From: Hydractinia symbiolongicarpus
Lineage: Eukaryota > Cnidaria > Hydrozoa > Anthoathecata > Hydractiniidae
Length of the DNA stretch: 64,000 nucleotides
Assembly (NCBI RefSeq): GCF_029227915.1
Contig: NC_079876.1
Span: 10,788,001-10,852,000 of the forward strand
Direction: 5' to 3'
In this document: positions 24,028 to 34,673 of the stretch, one piece after another
Layout: each line of letters opens with the position of its first letter
Position numbering within the stretch: the stretch's first letter is position 1
Notes under the pieces: generated by a model
What the model was told of the DNA's origin: nothing
What the model saw: only the letters and a program-made list of their open reading frames with translations
Database searches by the model: none
Program-made: the position numbers and the translations under genes

Positions 24028-24645
24028 TCAGCAAATCACATACGTTCTTGGGTGTTCCATTCTCATGACTAAATGTGTGTATTTACCATCTTTTAGCCTT
24101 TCCTTAAGCGTCTGGATCTCTGATCGTGATTCAATGACATCATTCTCTTCATGAATAGTTGCGAGATCTTGTCTGTTTTTTGGATACCACACATATAATA
24201 TTTTAGCTTGCCGTTGTAAATTTTTAGGTATAGCTGTGTATGACTGTGTAAGTAACCATACTGAATGATTTCGATGTCTATCGCTAATTGCCAACTCGAG
24301 CAAAGGCTGTCTCTTTTTGTCCAATTTTTCATCAGCGATGATGTTATCAGTCAGAAATAAGGTTTTATATCCAGTACAGAAAAAGTCCATTTTCTTAATC
24401 CATTCATATAACATACCTTCCGGCTCAATTAAAATAACGAATTTACCAGTCCAAAACCATTTTTGTTCTCTGTATGTTTTATTCCATCTTAATGTTGGAC
24501 ATATAATCACGATGAAATCAAAGTGATCAAAGTATTCATTTTCTAATAATTTTACAACACGTTTAGATTTTCCACAGCCTGTAGGACCAACGAATAATGG
24601 TGTGTGAGGCTCTTTCATGTAAAGTGTGTTACTTTGTTTCACCAT
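24028..24645 (-). CDS. Polinton FtsK/HerA-type genome-packaging ATPase
   Basis: An intact P-loop ATPase of the A32-like family that pumps DNA into capsids. Walker A is GPTGCGKS, about 20 residues from the chosen start. A candidate Walker B is TLFLTDN near residue 110, with a downstream sensor-like stretch SVWLLTQS. I prefer the Met at 24645 because it lies just after the capsid stop codon; an in-frame Met at 24675 would overlap the capsid gene by 26 bases. About 205 residues fits the family. The order capsid gene then ATPase on one strand, nearly touching, suggests co-transcription. This is one of the few core Polinton genes without a break. Confidence 0.88.
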   Translation of the reverse strand: MVKQSNTLYMKEPHTPLFVGPTGCGKSKRVVKLLENEYFDHFDFIVIICPTLRWNKTYREQKWFWTGKFVILIEPEGMLYEWIKKMDFFCTGYKTLFLTDNIIADEKLDKKRQPLLELAISDRHRNHSVWLLTQSYTAIPKNLQRQAKILYVWYPKNRQDLATIHEENDVIESRSEIQTLKERLKDGKYTHLVMRMEHPRTYVIC

Positions 24646-24649
24646 TTTA

Positions 24650-25963
24650 TTAATACAAGATAGACATAAATTCACCGTTTTGAATGTTTAATTGGGCGTC
24701 CATGATTAGATATATATAAGCGTTTAAGGAGCCTGCAGTTTCGGCGTTCTTTTCAATTTTTAAAGTGATTCCTTCACTTGCATTTTCAATCCGTCGACCG
24801 GTCCCATGCAAAGCATTTTCATCTATGGTTCTAAAATCTAACCATAGAGTATATTTTTCTGTCAAGTAATCAGAGACTTTTATATTGTGTAATTGTAAAT
24901 GTTTTTGAATTTTCGTTGACATTATTATCTTTTGGTTTTCCTTCAGCAAAATACTTGCAAATTTCATTGTAATATTCAAACGGCTGCTTCCCTTGAGCAA
25001 AAAGTTGGTTAGGCTTACCTTCAACAATGACAAATACCTTTTTAATTTTCGGATTGTAGAATTTACCGGTATCTCGTTTGTAGGCTTGTTCGTCTTCAAA
25101 ACCAATATACCCTTCAAAGATTTACAAGGGGCATTAAAGGACCAATTCCAAGTAGTGTCCGACTTGTTTACCCTAATTTGTCTGTGTCTCAAAAACCTAT
25201 TGTAGAGTAAAGCCATGTTTTGGTATTCATATGAAATGAATCTGGCCAGGGTAGGTTGTGTCACAATTTCATATTCCAGAGATATGTTGGAGATTTTATA
25301 TTTAGCGTCCGGGGTTACTTTTTGGCCTGCGGCAGATGTTGGAGGGTTAGAATAAATAACTCGGTTATAGTCGTTAAATGTGATTTCGTAGCAGAGCATA
25401 TTACCTAATCCAGCTTGATAATATGGGATCGTGCTATCTAACATTTCAAAATCGAGCGGAATGATAAACTTGTTTTTGTATGCATCAGCAATGACTTTGT
25501 CTGAGACATCAGAGGTGTCTTTATCTGAAGCGTTGATCCTCAATTTCATACAGTTTTCTGTACACCCCTCATCAAAGATTATACCTTGTCTTATTGCATT
25601 TCTTTTTTCAGACTTGATTAGCCATAAAGCTCTGTAGTACCCAAAAAGATCAAAGTCATCACTGCTCAAAACCTCGCTACCCTCAAACTTGACAGCCAAC
25701 TTTTTAACAATCGCTCTTCCAATATTAGAGACCAATGTTCTTTTTGTGTCGGCTTTTGACTCGAGTTCAATGTCAAAACTTAGTTTCGACGTTCCAGGGA
25801 TAATAACATCATCACTACCCAAATTAGGAAACCTAAGCAACAATAACTGGTTTTGATCAATCTCACTTGGATTGTGTGTGACAATTACTTTTTGACGTGA
25901 GCCTTTTACACCGCGAGCGATTCTAAGTTAACGTTCAGGATTTAACCTTTTTTCGTATTCCAT
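24650..25963 (-). pseudogene. Polinton major capsid protein, damaged
   Basis: The position directly upstream of the packaging ATPase, the size and the beta-rich composition (for example TSKLSFDIELES and VKFEGSEVLSSDDFD) fit the double-jelly-roll capsid protein of Polintons. The likely ATG is at 25963 (MEYEKRLNPER), but TAA interrupts at 25928-25930. The long open part (24650-25843) also seems to pass through a wrong-frame stretch between roughly 25.05 and 24.92 kb, where the alternative frame looks more coding-like; I infer a pair of small indels there. The gene is therefore unlikely to make a normal capsid protein. Assignment rests on context and general features rather than a diagnostic motif. 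Confidence 0.75.
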
Positions 25964-26046
25964 GTTTTAATGTTTAGTTTGTTATTACTTTTATTTCATT
26001 TTACTTTACTCACTTTTATTTTACTTTTATTTTACTTTTATCTCAG

Positions 26047-26550
26047 TTAGCGAATGTAAAAAACAATGGTTGGTTCCAGACCATCCTTCATCGGATCACC
26101 ATTTTGATCGGTGATTTTCAACGTAAGTGATTGAAAGATACCATTCTTGAGTTTTTTATATTGTAGGTTTCTCGGTTCAAAACGTGTGACATCGTCATAC
26201 CCAGATACATGATATGTGAGCAGGTCGTCACTAGGTCCACCATTTTTAAGATTGTTTGTATTGTCCAATTCATTCAGATGGAAATGGAGTTCTGTTATGT
26301 CGGCCAGCCTATTTGTTTTGATTACTCGAGGGTCTTTGATTAATGGGGTGAGGGTGACATTACCTGCTAAAAAGGCATTCAATTCCCTGCTCGTGTATTC
26401 CCGTCTAGGTATTAGTTTCTCTGCTTTCCCCCCACCAGCAGACGGAGTCAGTTTCAAGGGTGCGGTTATTTCATACGTAACATTGTCTGCAAAATTCTCA
26501 ACGACTGCAATTTCCTTAGACCCATCCAAGTTTTGGATGGGGTAAGACAA
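26047..26550 (-). CDS. probable Polinton minor capsid (penton-type) protein
   Basis: An intact 167-codon frame. The sequence is beta-rich and ends with a strand pattern, IFQSLTLKITDQNGDPMKDG then a short hydrophobic strand ending in FYIR, which recurs in virion proteins of Polinton-like elements. An internal Gly/Pro-rich segment (SAGGGKAEKLIPRREYTSRE) looks like a loop. It sits just upstream of the capsid gene on the same strand. A single-jelly-roll penton is the best guess because cores of this group pair one with the major capsid protein, but no specific residue proves it. Confidence 0.6.
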   Translation of the reverse strand: MSYPIQNLDGSKEIAVVENFADNVTYEITAPLKLTPSAGGGKAEKLIPRREYTSRELNAFLAGNVTLTPLIKDPRVIKTNRLADITELHFHLNELDNTNNLKNGGPSDDLLTYHVSGYDDVTRFEPRNLQYKKLKNGIFQSLTLKITDQNGDPMKDGLEPTIVFYIR

Positions 26551-26632
26551 ATAGATTTCTTTTCACTATTTACGTCATTTATTGTGATATACATTCTTAT
26601 ATTAGAGAGTAGCATTATTTAAGGTAAAAAGA
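26551..26632. promoter_or_regulatory. divergent intergenic region, likely bidirectional promoter
   Basis: Eighty-two AT-rich bases separate the start codons of the probable minor capsid gene (-) and the next gene (+). Both genes must be driven from here or from overlapping sites. No specific factor site is recognised. Confidence 0.4.
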
Positions 26633-27630
26633 ATGGATAGCATTTTTAAATACAATCCCAATGCGGCTTATAAGCCAAATGGAGGACAAGACCTTCAGAT
26701 ATTGAATGGGAAAAATTTATACAAACAAGCGATCGTTGTTTCTGGGGATGGTTCCTTTCCCGCAAGCCTTCCCAATATTTTTACTAATTACGTAATGGTT
26801 CAAAACGAACAACGTATGAAAATTGGCAAAAACAACCATTTAAATTGTGGCAAACCCAACTCAATTTTGTCACTTGGTGTGCTTCAAGTGCTTGTGGATC
26901 AGTTCTGAACACCTGAAAGAGGGTCGCCCTATGATTAGATCAGTATATCGTTTTCATGTCTATCATCACATTAGACGAATTATTAAGCGCTTGCAAACAC
27001 CTCTGCCTTTTGAAGTTTTAATCAATACGACAATCCTTATTCAAACGAAGAATTTCTAAAAATCTGTAGTGGATATGGCGTCGATTCTGATCCTATGAAA
27101 TACAGAGGTCAATATTTTTTCAGCTCGTATCAAGAAAGACGTAAAAACTATCCAACGCCAGGTCTGAGTTATTTTACGGACGACTCCGTTACGCGATGGA
27201 TCATTGAAAAATCTAAGGGCTTTACCATAATAGGTGTTGTAAAAATTTCAGACAGTGTCAGAGCATATGCTTATCTTGTTCTTAGTTCGCAGGCCTCAGC
27301 CCGTTCTTCTATCTTAGGTAATAATTCAAGCGCTTCGACAGCTCGAAGAGTTTTTATGAACAACTTTGAAGACATTGTTAACCGTAGATTTGATATTCAA
27401 GATGACATTAAACGTTATCAGGATACCTTAAATTACGCTTGAAGCAAAGTTGATTATTCAGTTGGACAGGGCATTTATATGTTACCCAGTGACATGAATT
27501 TCAAAATTAAAACAGGGGTGGTAGGTTACAACAACAAGATTGTAATATCGGTGAAAATCTGACGATTGGGATTAATCAAAAAGTCAATGCGACCGAAAAA
27601 ACAGCTGAATCACATAAAAAAGATTCCTGA
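26633..27630 (+). pseudogene. conserved Polinton protein of unknown function, broken
   Basis: From MDSIFKYNPNAAY the frame is coding-like for about 70 residues. The reading frame then shifts near 26845, where the other frame has the Trp/Cys-rich stretch TQLNFVTWCASSACG. Further coding pieces follow: RSVYRFHVYHHIRRIIKRLQ (from ~26930), then 27095-27442 (WIIEKSKGFTIIGVV; SSQASARSSILG), a stop at 27440 and further breaks to about 27630. The pattern of one long protein scattered over frames implies several indels. I have the impression that this protein type is widespread in cnidarian Polintons, but I know no function for it. Confidence 0.55.
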
Positions 27631-27802
27631 TAAAAAGATTCCCGATAAGCATATTCCTGATAAACATATTCCTGATAAACATATTACCGATAAGCATATT
27701 CCTGAGTCTTACCGCAAAGATACTACCGCGCATGAGGATGAGAAGATCGCTCTTGTGATGGCTATGACAATGGCCTTTGGCATATGGTATGCATTTCGAT
27801 AG
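27587..27802 (+). CDS. Polinton IPDKH-repeat membrane protein
   Basis: An open frame of 71 codons from ATG at 27587. A basic start (MRPKKQLNHIKK) precedes at least five imperfect copies of the pentapeptide IPDKH (one reads ITDKH). A polar spacer and a C-terminal hydrophobic segment (ALVMAMTMAFGIWYAF) follow. It overlaps the tail of the preceding broken gene in another frame. The layout suggests a tail-anchored protein with a short rod-like repeat. No family is recognised. It is the last gene before the right terminal repeat. Confidence 0.55.
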   Translation: MRPKKQLNHIKKIPDKKIPDKHIPDKHIPDKHITDKHIPESYRKDTTAHEDEKIALVMAMTMAFGIWYAFR

Positions 27803-27862
27803 CTATTTGACAATTATCCATTCCTGAGGTGGGAATGGATTTTGTGTTTCCCCGACAGTATG

Positions 27863-28237
27863 AAGCATGATATTCACACCGTAAAAACAAATAAACTCGC
27901 TCTCAATGCAGATGATAACAAAAGAATCATCATTGATGGTATTACCACATATGTTAGGGGACCTTATAGACACATAGAGGAATAGTATAGCATGGTATGG
28001 AGGGACACAGGGCTCGGGGGATATAGCACAACACGGTGGGATTTGGCGAGGATTTTTTTGCTATTTAGCGATTTAGTGATTTAGCGAAATATTGTTAATT
28101 TAACGGACGTGCTCGATGATTTTTACGTAATTGTCCTAACATCGGAAGTTTTTGAGATGACCCGTCAAATTCAGCGGGCATTTGCAGGAAAATGATCGTC
28201 ACACTTTTTGTCCTAACATCGGCATTATCCTATCTCT
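27863..28237 (-). repeat. Polinton right terminal inverted repeat
   Basis: Mirror of the left repeat. Because the left repeat includes the polymerase 3' end, this copy carries about 40 in-frame codons of the polymerase tail (27863-27985, ending GPYRHIEE and TAG) pointing outward, without a polymerase gene upstream. Confidence 0.93.
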
Positions 28238-28345
28238 GGTATTTAGGGGTAGTTTTGAGTAATTGCTAATATCTGAAGCTTTAAGAGGTATGGAACTAAA
28301 TGTTTGGCATACAGGTGCCTAACAGATTATTATGAAACAAAATAA
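28238..28345 (-). mobile_element. MITE fragment, right side of Polinton insertion
   Basis: Reverse complement of the MITE interior, beginning TTTAGGGGTAGTTTTGAGTAA and passing a GGTATGGAACTAAA-like stretch. It joins 14332-14392 across the Polinton. Homology fades around 28345-28365, so the end of the MITE on this side is lost. Confidence 0.75.
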
Positions 28346-28602
28346 GTAACCATGCCCCGATGCGAAGAAGAGTTGTTACAAGAAAGCAGGAGGGCGGAAT
28401 CTTTGTGAGAGAGTTGTGCATATTTGACCAGTGTGTTAGCTTTACAAGGAAGTAAGTAAAAAATTCATTTTGGTTTTTCTTATCATTCTTGCACAATCCT
28501 ACTTACAATAAAATAAAATAAAATAAAATAATATTTCCGTAAATTATTACTAGCAAGTAAAAATAAACAGTTTTCACAACTTTTCTTCCGGTATACAGAT
28601 TG
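28346..28602. other. intergenic, short (AAAAT)n tract
   Basis: Between the MITE fragment and the stop of the astacin gene. It contains an AAAAT-type microsatellite at about 28508-28532 and nothing else recognisable. Confidence 0.4.
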
Positions 28603-29021
28603 TTAATCGTCGCAAAGCTTTAAATCGCAGTACTGCCATACAGTACCAGTTAATGTCGTAAAACACCATGGCCGTTCTTTCTGACCAAAAGGGTTGCGAC
28701 AATGGTTGTGTCTTCCAAGCCCTTCTCTTTTCATTTTGCAAGTATAATTATGGGAGTGTGGATATTGATGGTGCCAAGCTTGGCACATAACTCCATGTTC
28801 TGTGTAGTCTAACTTACCTCTGTAATCACGACCTTTAGTTTTCTTGCTAACACACACTTTTTTGCTTTCCACACTTGGAATCTTGTTACATTTGTACATC
28901 GCTTTCATCTGGGCAAGGTCTATTAAGCTCAGATAAGATCTTTGCCCCATTTTTTTCGCGAACTTACGATATTTCCTTTTTGGCTTTATTGTTTTCCTTT
29001 CATTTTTCTCTGACTCTGGTT
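28603..29021 (-). CDS. astacin C-terminal + kringle domain, last exon
   Basis: The exon opens after ATTAG at 29022-29023 in phase 1. Its first part carries the end of an astacin catalytic domain (TIKPKRKYRKFAKKMGQRSY, then LSLIDL and a YKC), matching the family's IGQR-LS-xxDI and LYxC landmarks. A kringle domain follows: RDYRGK near its start, CQAWHHQYPHSH, GRHNHCRNPFG, RPWCF and CDLKLCDD at the end, with the six expected cysteines. The protein stops two residues after the last kringle cysteine. The kringle would bind proteins or glycans and could target the protease. The exon connects upstream to the zinc-site exon through at least one exon that I could not find. Confidence 0.85.
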
Positions 29022-29023
29022 CT

Positions 29024-32000
29024 AATCAGAAAAAGATTTATTTAGGGATGGAAAGATTTGAAACTGTTGATATTATTTTTTTCTCATTTACTCACATTCA
29101 TTTGAGATTAAAAGAATCGCGTAAATATATTTTTAGCAGCATTACAGATAATTTTCAAATAGCGAAATTTTTAAATTTTTCTGTCGATCAAGTAGTAATC
29201 CTTTGGGTGCTCAATGATCAGCGACAATAAAAGTAGCGACCAGTGGAAAAAGTTACTAAACAAAAACAATTGCCTTGTTGACCATATAAGGAGATCTATG
29301 TATCTGAGAAAGCAACAACTAGAAATTAAAAGAAAGGTTGCGAAGCATTTCGCAAGTTGCAAGCAAAATTAAACTATCCAATACTTTGTCCCTAGCGCTT
29401 CTTGTTTCTTTGTCGCTAACATCTTCCGAAATACATCAAAATTGAATATCATATAGATGAACCCTGGGGACGAGGTAGGAAAATGAACGCTCTTCGGAAC
29501 AATTCGTTGCTCAAAAACAGTTTTTTTTGCGAATAGACTGCGCGAGTATTTGATGTGCGTGGCATATTCTTTTCAAAATGTGCGAGAAAATTAGATTACG
29601 CGAAACTAACAAAAACGAATAACGCGTGTTAAAATTTTGTACCGCCTTTTCCCACAGAATGCTAAAAGTAAAGAGCGCAATACAAAATTACACTTTTAGC
29701 AGTATTCCGAAAGATATGTGATACATCGAGTTGTACAACCCGCAGAAGTTGGTCCTAACGTTAACGATTTCGTAAATGACCTCACAACAAAACAGTATTT
29801 TTTTCACGTAAAAATACCGGCAGTAGAAGCCACAGAATCTGCTGGAACGAATTTCGAAAACTCACGGGAAACAATTAAAACAAAAACAAACAAATCAAAA
29901 CAGTTTTTTAACTTTATCAACATTTATTAAATAGCTTCAAATTTGGGCAGAAAAACAATAACGGATTCGCTTCTTTTCACCAAACGCATTAGAAGATTAC
30001 ATCACTCACTCCCATTGTACACAATCTAAAAGAAAAAGAAAACATTTTCATATAGTGAAGCTTCCAGTGCCTTTAAGGGATGGCCAAGTCAATGGAATTG
30101 AAAGCACTGTTTTTCATCTTATAAATAATTAAGGCTAATTCGGAAAAGTATAAAAGAAAAAAACTAAACAATTTGGCAACTTTACTAATTTTATACGCAA
30201 AGTTCCAACCATACCAACAGTTTCCAAATCTGACAAAATCATTTTAGAAGTGTTTATTTTTTCAGAATTTGATTGATGCAAGGCCAAGGGAAATTAAATA
30301 AGTTTATTGTCCTAGACCCATTTAAAAACATATGCTTCTCATCATTCAGTTTTTTTTCAACCAACATTAATGTAATCACCCAGAGGAAATTATAATGTCT
30401 CTTGTGTGTGTTTTAGAAGCTGAGTACACAAATACACAAATATTACAAGTGCTGAACTTTGGCAATCATATTTTGCAATCAGACCCTTTTAAAAACTATG
30501 CTGAACCATGTCAATTATTAAATTCAGCACTAATAGAAAAGCACCTTGGATAGGATTCTTTGTTGGGCGAATAAAATGACTGACAAATGGTTTATCGTGA
30601 ATGAAATAGTAATTTTTACACAAATAATTTAAAAAATAATGAACTTTGTTATGTGGGTTGTTCTCAAACACACATGGGCGGTGGACAAAAAACTGTGATG
30701 TAATTTCTCTTGGTCTATTATTCCTGAGAATATTCTAAAATAAGAGGGTGTCAATAAGTTGCAAACAGCCACAATTAAATTAGTGATTGTCTTCCAAAAC
30801 CGCCCGCACTTTCCCGAACTTGCCTGGAGCATTTTCAAAATTCAATTCCTTGTAACATACCTTGTGGACGATAGTTGGAAAAAGATGCTTTAAGAGAAAG
30901 AAGTTAATAAAAATTAAAAGTTATTTATCAAGTAAATTTTATAAAAAACCATCAAAAACAGTTCTTTTAAGAACTTTACTACCACATAGTTTACTTTATG
31001 GTCTATGCCGGTTTTTTAAGGTGAATACTTCAATTTTTTTGCAAAACGCTAAACTTGCCCAAAAACGCCAGCACGTTATACGGCGTATGCAGCTTATCAG
31101 CACCCTTGTTCTAAAATTACAAGCAGTTTCGAAGATGCCCACGCCGTTTAGAGGACGTGGTGCGGCTTGGGCATCCTTGAAGTTCTGTTTAATGACAGTT
31201 TTAATGTCGTTTTAAACCTTGTTCTCAGGGAGGGTGTTCGGAAAACTAATTCCTATTGACAATTACATTGCTGTTGGTTTGATAGCAAAAGTGGATATTT
31301 TTTTAATTACTGTAACAGGTTACTTATATAATAAATAAAAAATGATAAAAAACGGTTGGTCAGCTCACTCTAGCGCCCGGAGCTATTTGTTTTGTTTGCG
31401 CCCTAGCTACAGGTTTTCCTATATCTGGCTATCAGTTAGGTAGTAATACAGCTTCTCCATATGATTTCTACAAATTACTTTTAATTCTTTTATACAAAAC
31501 TGAGCTCTAGCTAGCTACCTTTCGTGTGATTAAGCCTTACCTTGATTTGGATAAAACCAATTAAAATTGATAATATTGTATTCTTACATCTTCTTAGAAA
31601 CAATAAAATAAAACACAGCTCGGCGCGTTATAATTGTACAAATTACTTCAATTTTTCTTTAGGAAAGGGTACCTTACACAGGAGCTTTCCAATCCAACTA
31701 AAATCTCCAGAAAAAGCACAGCAACAAAAAAGCTTAAAATACACAAGTAAAGTCGATTAGAAACAGGACTAGCAATAAATTTTTTCAAAGAAGAAAACCG
31801 TTTTAATACTATTATGTTTCATTAAAATACAACTATAATAGTATTAGAAGCAAAATTGCAAAGTAATTAATTAATTATTTATACAATAATTAGCTATAAT
31901 ACAAAGAAATAAGGCATATTTTGGGTCTGTAAAATATACGTGTCTAAAATGCCGACTACCGTTTCTTGTTCACGGCATATTCCTCTTTGTGTGTTCAAGT

Positions 32001-32540
32001 TCGGCGGACGTATAATCCGGACCAAAAGACGGGGGGGGTCAAAATCCGGGGGTGGGGAGGGGGGTACGAGCCGTACTTATTGCATTTTTTACTAAACTTA
32101 TACTTTAACCCCTCGGTCCAAACTTATTTGTTTTATTAGAAAAAAAAATACCTTAGCTTTATGTGCAAAAATATCAGTCCTATTTCTTTACGCTGATTTT
32201 ATATGATTTTTTTTCTATCGAAATTTTGAGAATCTCAATAATTCTCTTGGTATACCTCGCGTGTAGCAAACGTGCTCCACAATTTCGCTTCGCTCGCAAA
32301 GCTTAATTGCTTCGCAAAAATTGATGTTATTTTCTTTTCTCCATTAAGTATTTTTTAAGAAACAACTTGGTCGCAAGAGTCTTTTTTTAGCTTTTAAATG
32401 TTAAAGTCTATGTCCTTAATCTTGCACTTTTTTCCTCGTAAAAATTTTTACCGCTGGTAAAATTGAACCAAATGCGCTAGTAAAATTTAGGCACTTGTTG
32501 AGAATTTAGTAAACAAAAATAATATATCATAACCTATTAC
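29024..32540 (-). other. intronic stretch, missing astacin exon expected here
   Basis: About 3.5 kb between the zinc-site exon and the kringle exon. An exon with phase 1 at both sides, encoding the Met-turn part of astacin, should lie here, but no SxMHY-like codons were found on the minus strand. A G-run-containing stretch near 32030-32060 looks like part of a dispersed repeat. Several open frames on either strand lack any family signal. Confidence 0.45.
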
Positions 32541-32749
32541 CAAATTGTATTTTTTGACCGTCCATGATGTTTCTTTCCATGACTGTCACATATTTGTCGC
32601 GATCTGGTCTGCTCTGTTCATGCCAAAATCCAACAGCATGAGCGATCTCATGTAATATACTATCTTCGCAACCCTCGTCAGCATGTAGAATTTGTTGACC
32701 AGGAACTTTATCTTCACTCTCAACTCTTCCAATGTAAGACCAACACCCG
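32541..32749 (-). CDS. astacin zinc-site exon
   Basis: Read on the minus strand from a GATGTAG acceptor to a TTTG|GTAATAG donor. It starts GCWSYIGR and contains HEIAHAVGFWHEQSRPDRD, the complete astacin zinc signature HExxHxxGxxH with the following Glu, so the metal-binding site is intact. The exon enters in phase 2, exactly as left by the exon at 34421, and leaves in phase 1, as the last exon requires. The product would be a secreted zinc metalloendopeptidase. Confidence 0.9.
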
Positions 32750-33539
32750 CTACATCAAAGCATGGATAGCAGGTTTAAAATTAACTTCGTAATAGATAAT
32801 ATAAAAATGGAACTTTCATCAAAACCATATTTTAATTTCTTTTTACCTCGGAGGAAAGAAAATGTAAGGGAAAACTACTTCATTTCTGTATCCTTTTAAT
32901 GTATTGCACATTCTATTATTTTTAATTTCAAACGAATCAGTTTGCGAGGTGCTTTTTAGCAAAACATTGACCAAGTTCTAAAATGTCCTTTAATGTGGAC
33001 TTTCTTTATTCTGTAAAATCTGGTTCTGAGACATCACTGTCGATTAAAATTTGTATGGAAAATATACTGAAAATAAGTTCCAATTCCAGAAAGTTGTTTT
33101 GAAACGAGATATAAACTTTCTTCTTTTTGTTAACAAAGGTATATAGCACGTGCGCTTGTTTGCTAATTATGCGTTTGTAATAACAACATAATTATATATC
33201 ACGATAAAATTGCAACTTCTGTTTACAACTAAACATAAAAGTTACGCAAAAGTAATGATATATATAAAACAGGTATTTCTAGAGTATTTAAGTGTTTCAA
33301 GATAAATTTTATGCGAGGATATTAATTAAACTTTTAAAGAAACATGCTCACAATAAAGTGATATTTTGTTACAGGTTGGACGTGTTTTATCTGTAGAAGA
33401 TTAAACTCGTTCAACACAGATTAAAAGAGTTTAGGAGAAAGTAACAAACACATTTCATCAAAAAGTGTACTTTTTAGAAAGATGATTTTGAGGAAAAAAA
33501 AGCAAAACTGAATAAAAGCCCGATCAACTTTATTTTATT

Positions 33540-33683
33540 GTATAACATTTATATTATAATACCCGAATACATCTGTCTGTCTGTCACGCCAAAAGGTAGC
33601 TTAGCTGCGCAATAGCGAGAAGCACGCAATGCGGTATGAAAAGGACGGGCAAACCCGTGGATTTTCCACGGGCTAATGACCAG
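33540..33683 (+). mobile_element. short Helitron-like element within an astacin intron
   Basis: It ends with a perfect hairpin CCCGTGGATTTTCCACGGG followed 11 bases later by CCAG (variant of the CTAG terminus). Its start (ATATTATAATAC...CATCTGTCTGTCTGTCAC) resembles the first bases of the two elements at 53.7-54.4 kb. It is non-coding. The left boundary is approximate. Confidence 0.5.
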
Positions 33684-34420
33684 TTTAATTTAACACTTTA
33701 GCAGCAAACTTTTTCATTCAGAAGTTAACCAACCAGAGAATTCTGTAATTGTTTACTCAAAACCAATCATAACTACGGATTTCAATTTACGAATAATTTA
33801 ATCACTCAACTGCCAAAATTTCAAATTAAGTTTCTATACAGTCATCTGCTAGAACCTCGCGCTGTATTTTAATAGAATCAAAAGAGTTCTTTTTCTTTCC
33901 CTATTCTTTCCTCTCCAATCTTCTAAAATATCTATAAAAACTGGTAAAACACGGTACATTCTTTACAAAATGTCAAAGGCACTTATTATATGGGGGAAAA
34001 CGGCTTAAAAGTGGGAGGCACTTGTTAGTTTATAAAGTTTGAATTACAAACAAAGAGATATAAAAAAGGATAGTAGACAATAAAACAGAAGATGATTAAG
34101 AACTGGCTGGAATTCTCCGACCAGATTGTATAAATACATAAATACACAGCCGCTGAGCTAATATTATTATGAAGTCCTTAATAATAACATTACCTCAGCG
34201 CCATTTAAAAAGTTTATTTTGTTTTCACCATTCAAAGTAGGTACATAAGGAAGTCTTTAAAAAGTTCCCTATATAAAAATAGGGCGTTTCAGATAGACAA
34301 GCACTCATTGAAGGATTCAGCATTTACTAACTTCCTGTGAGATTGTGAAACTTCCAACAAAGACAGAGAAATTAGGTTTTTCTTTTAAATTTTTTTGACA
34401 ATAAAAATGTGACAACTTAC

Positions 34421-34598
34421 CCTCTCTTTTCTCCTCTTGTGAAGAAGATATGAGGGACTGGTCCACCATGATACTTTTCCTTACTAATTCTTTCTTCCAA
34501 TGTTTTATTATTTCTCAAGTTAATAAATTCTAGACAGTTTTCCAATGCCGTTTTAATATGTTTTATTGCTTGTTTTATGATTCTCCTCATGTGTTTGG
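34421..34598 (-). CDS. astacin N-terminal catalytic exon
   Basis: Flanked by TTATTTCAG and GAGG|GTAAGT. It encodes IIKQAIKHIKTALENCLEFI, the first long helix of astacin with the first catalytic-domain cysteine, then a Lys/Glu-rich loop and PHIFFTRGEKR. It enters in phase 1 and leaves in phase 2, compatible with both neighbours (34674-34797 and 32541-32749). The loop between the cysteine and PHIFF is longer than I expect for standard astacins. Confidence 0.8.
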
Positions 34599-34673
34599 CT
34601 GAAATAAAATTTTATTGAATAGTTTAACATAACTTTTTTTTCATTGTTTACATTTTTAAAATGTCGTACTTAC

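Larger units (their letters stand above)
14393..28237. mobile_element. Polinton/Maverick element, complete but decayed
   Basis: A 13.8-kb unit is bounded by near-identical inverted repeats starting AGAGATAGGATAATGCCGAT. GGTAT flanks both sides directly, giving five matched bases of the 6-bp target duplication known for Polintons. Inside are the family's core genes: protein-primed DNA polymerase B, retrovirus-type integrase, FtsK/HerA-type packaging ATPase and double-jelly-roll-type capsid protein, plus several small genes. No adenain-type cysteine protease was recognised. Polymerase, integrase and capsid frames contain stops or shifts. It is related to the polintoviruses, i.e. an old virus-like copy in a host chromosome. 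A 739-bp MITE has inserted between polymerase and integrase. Confidence 0.93.
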
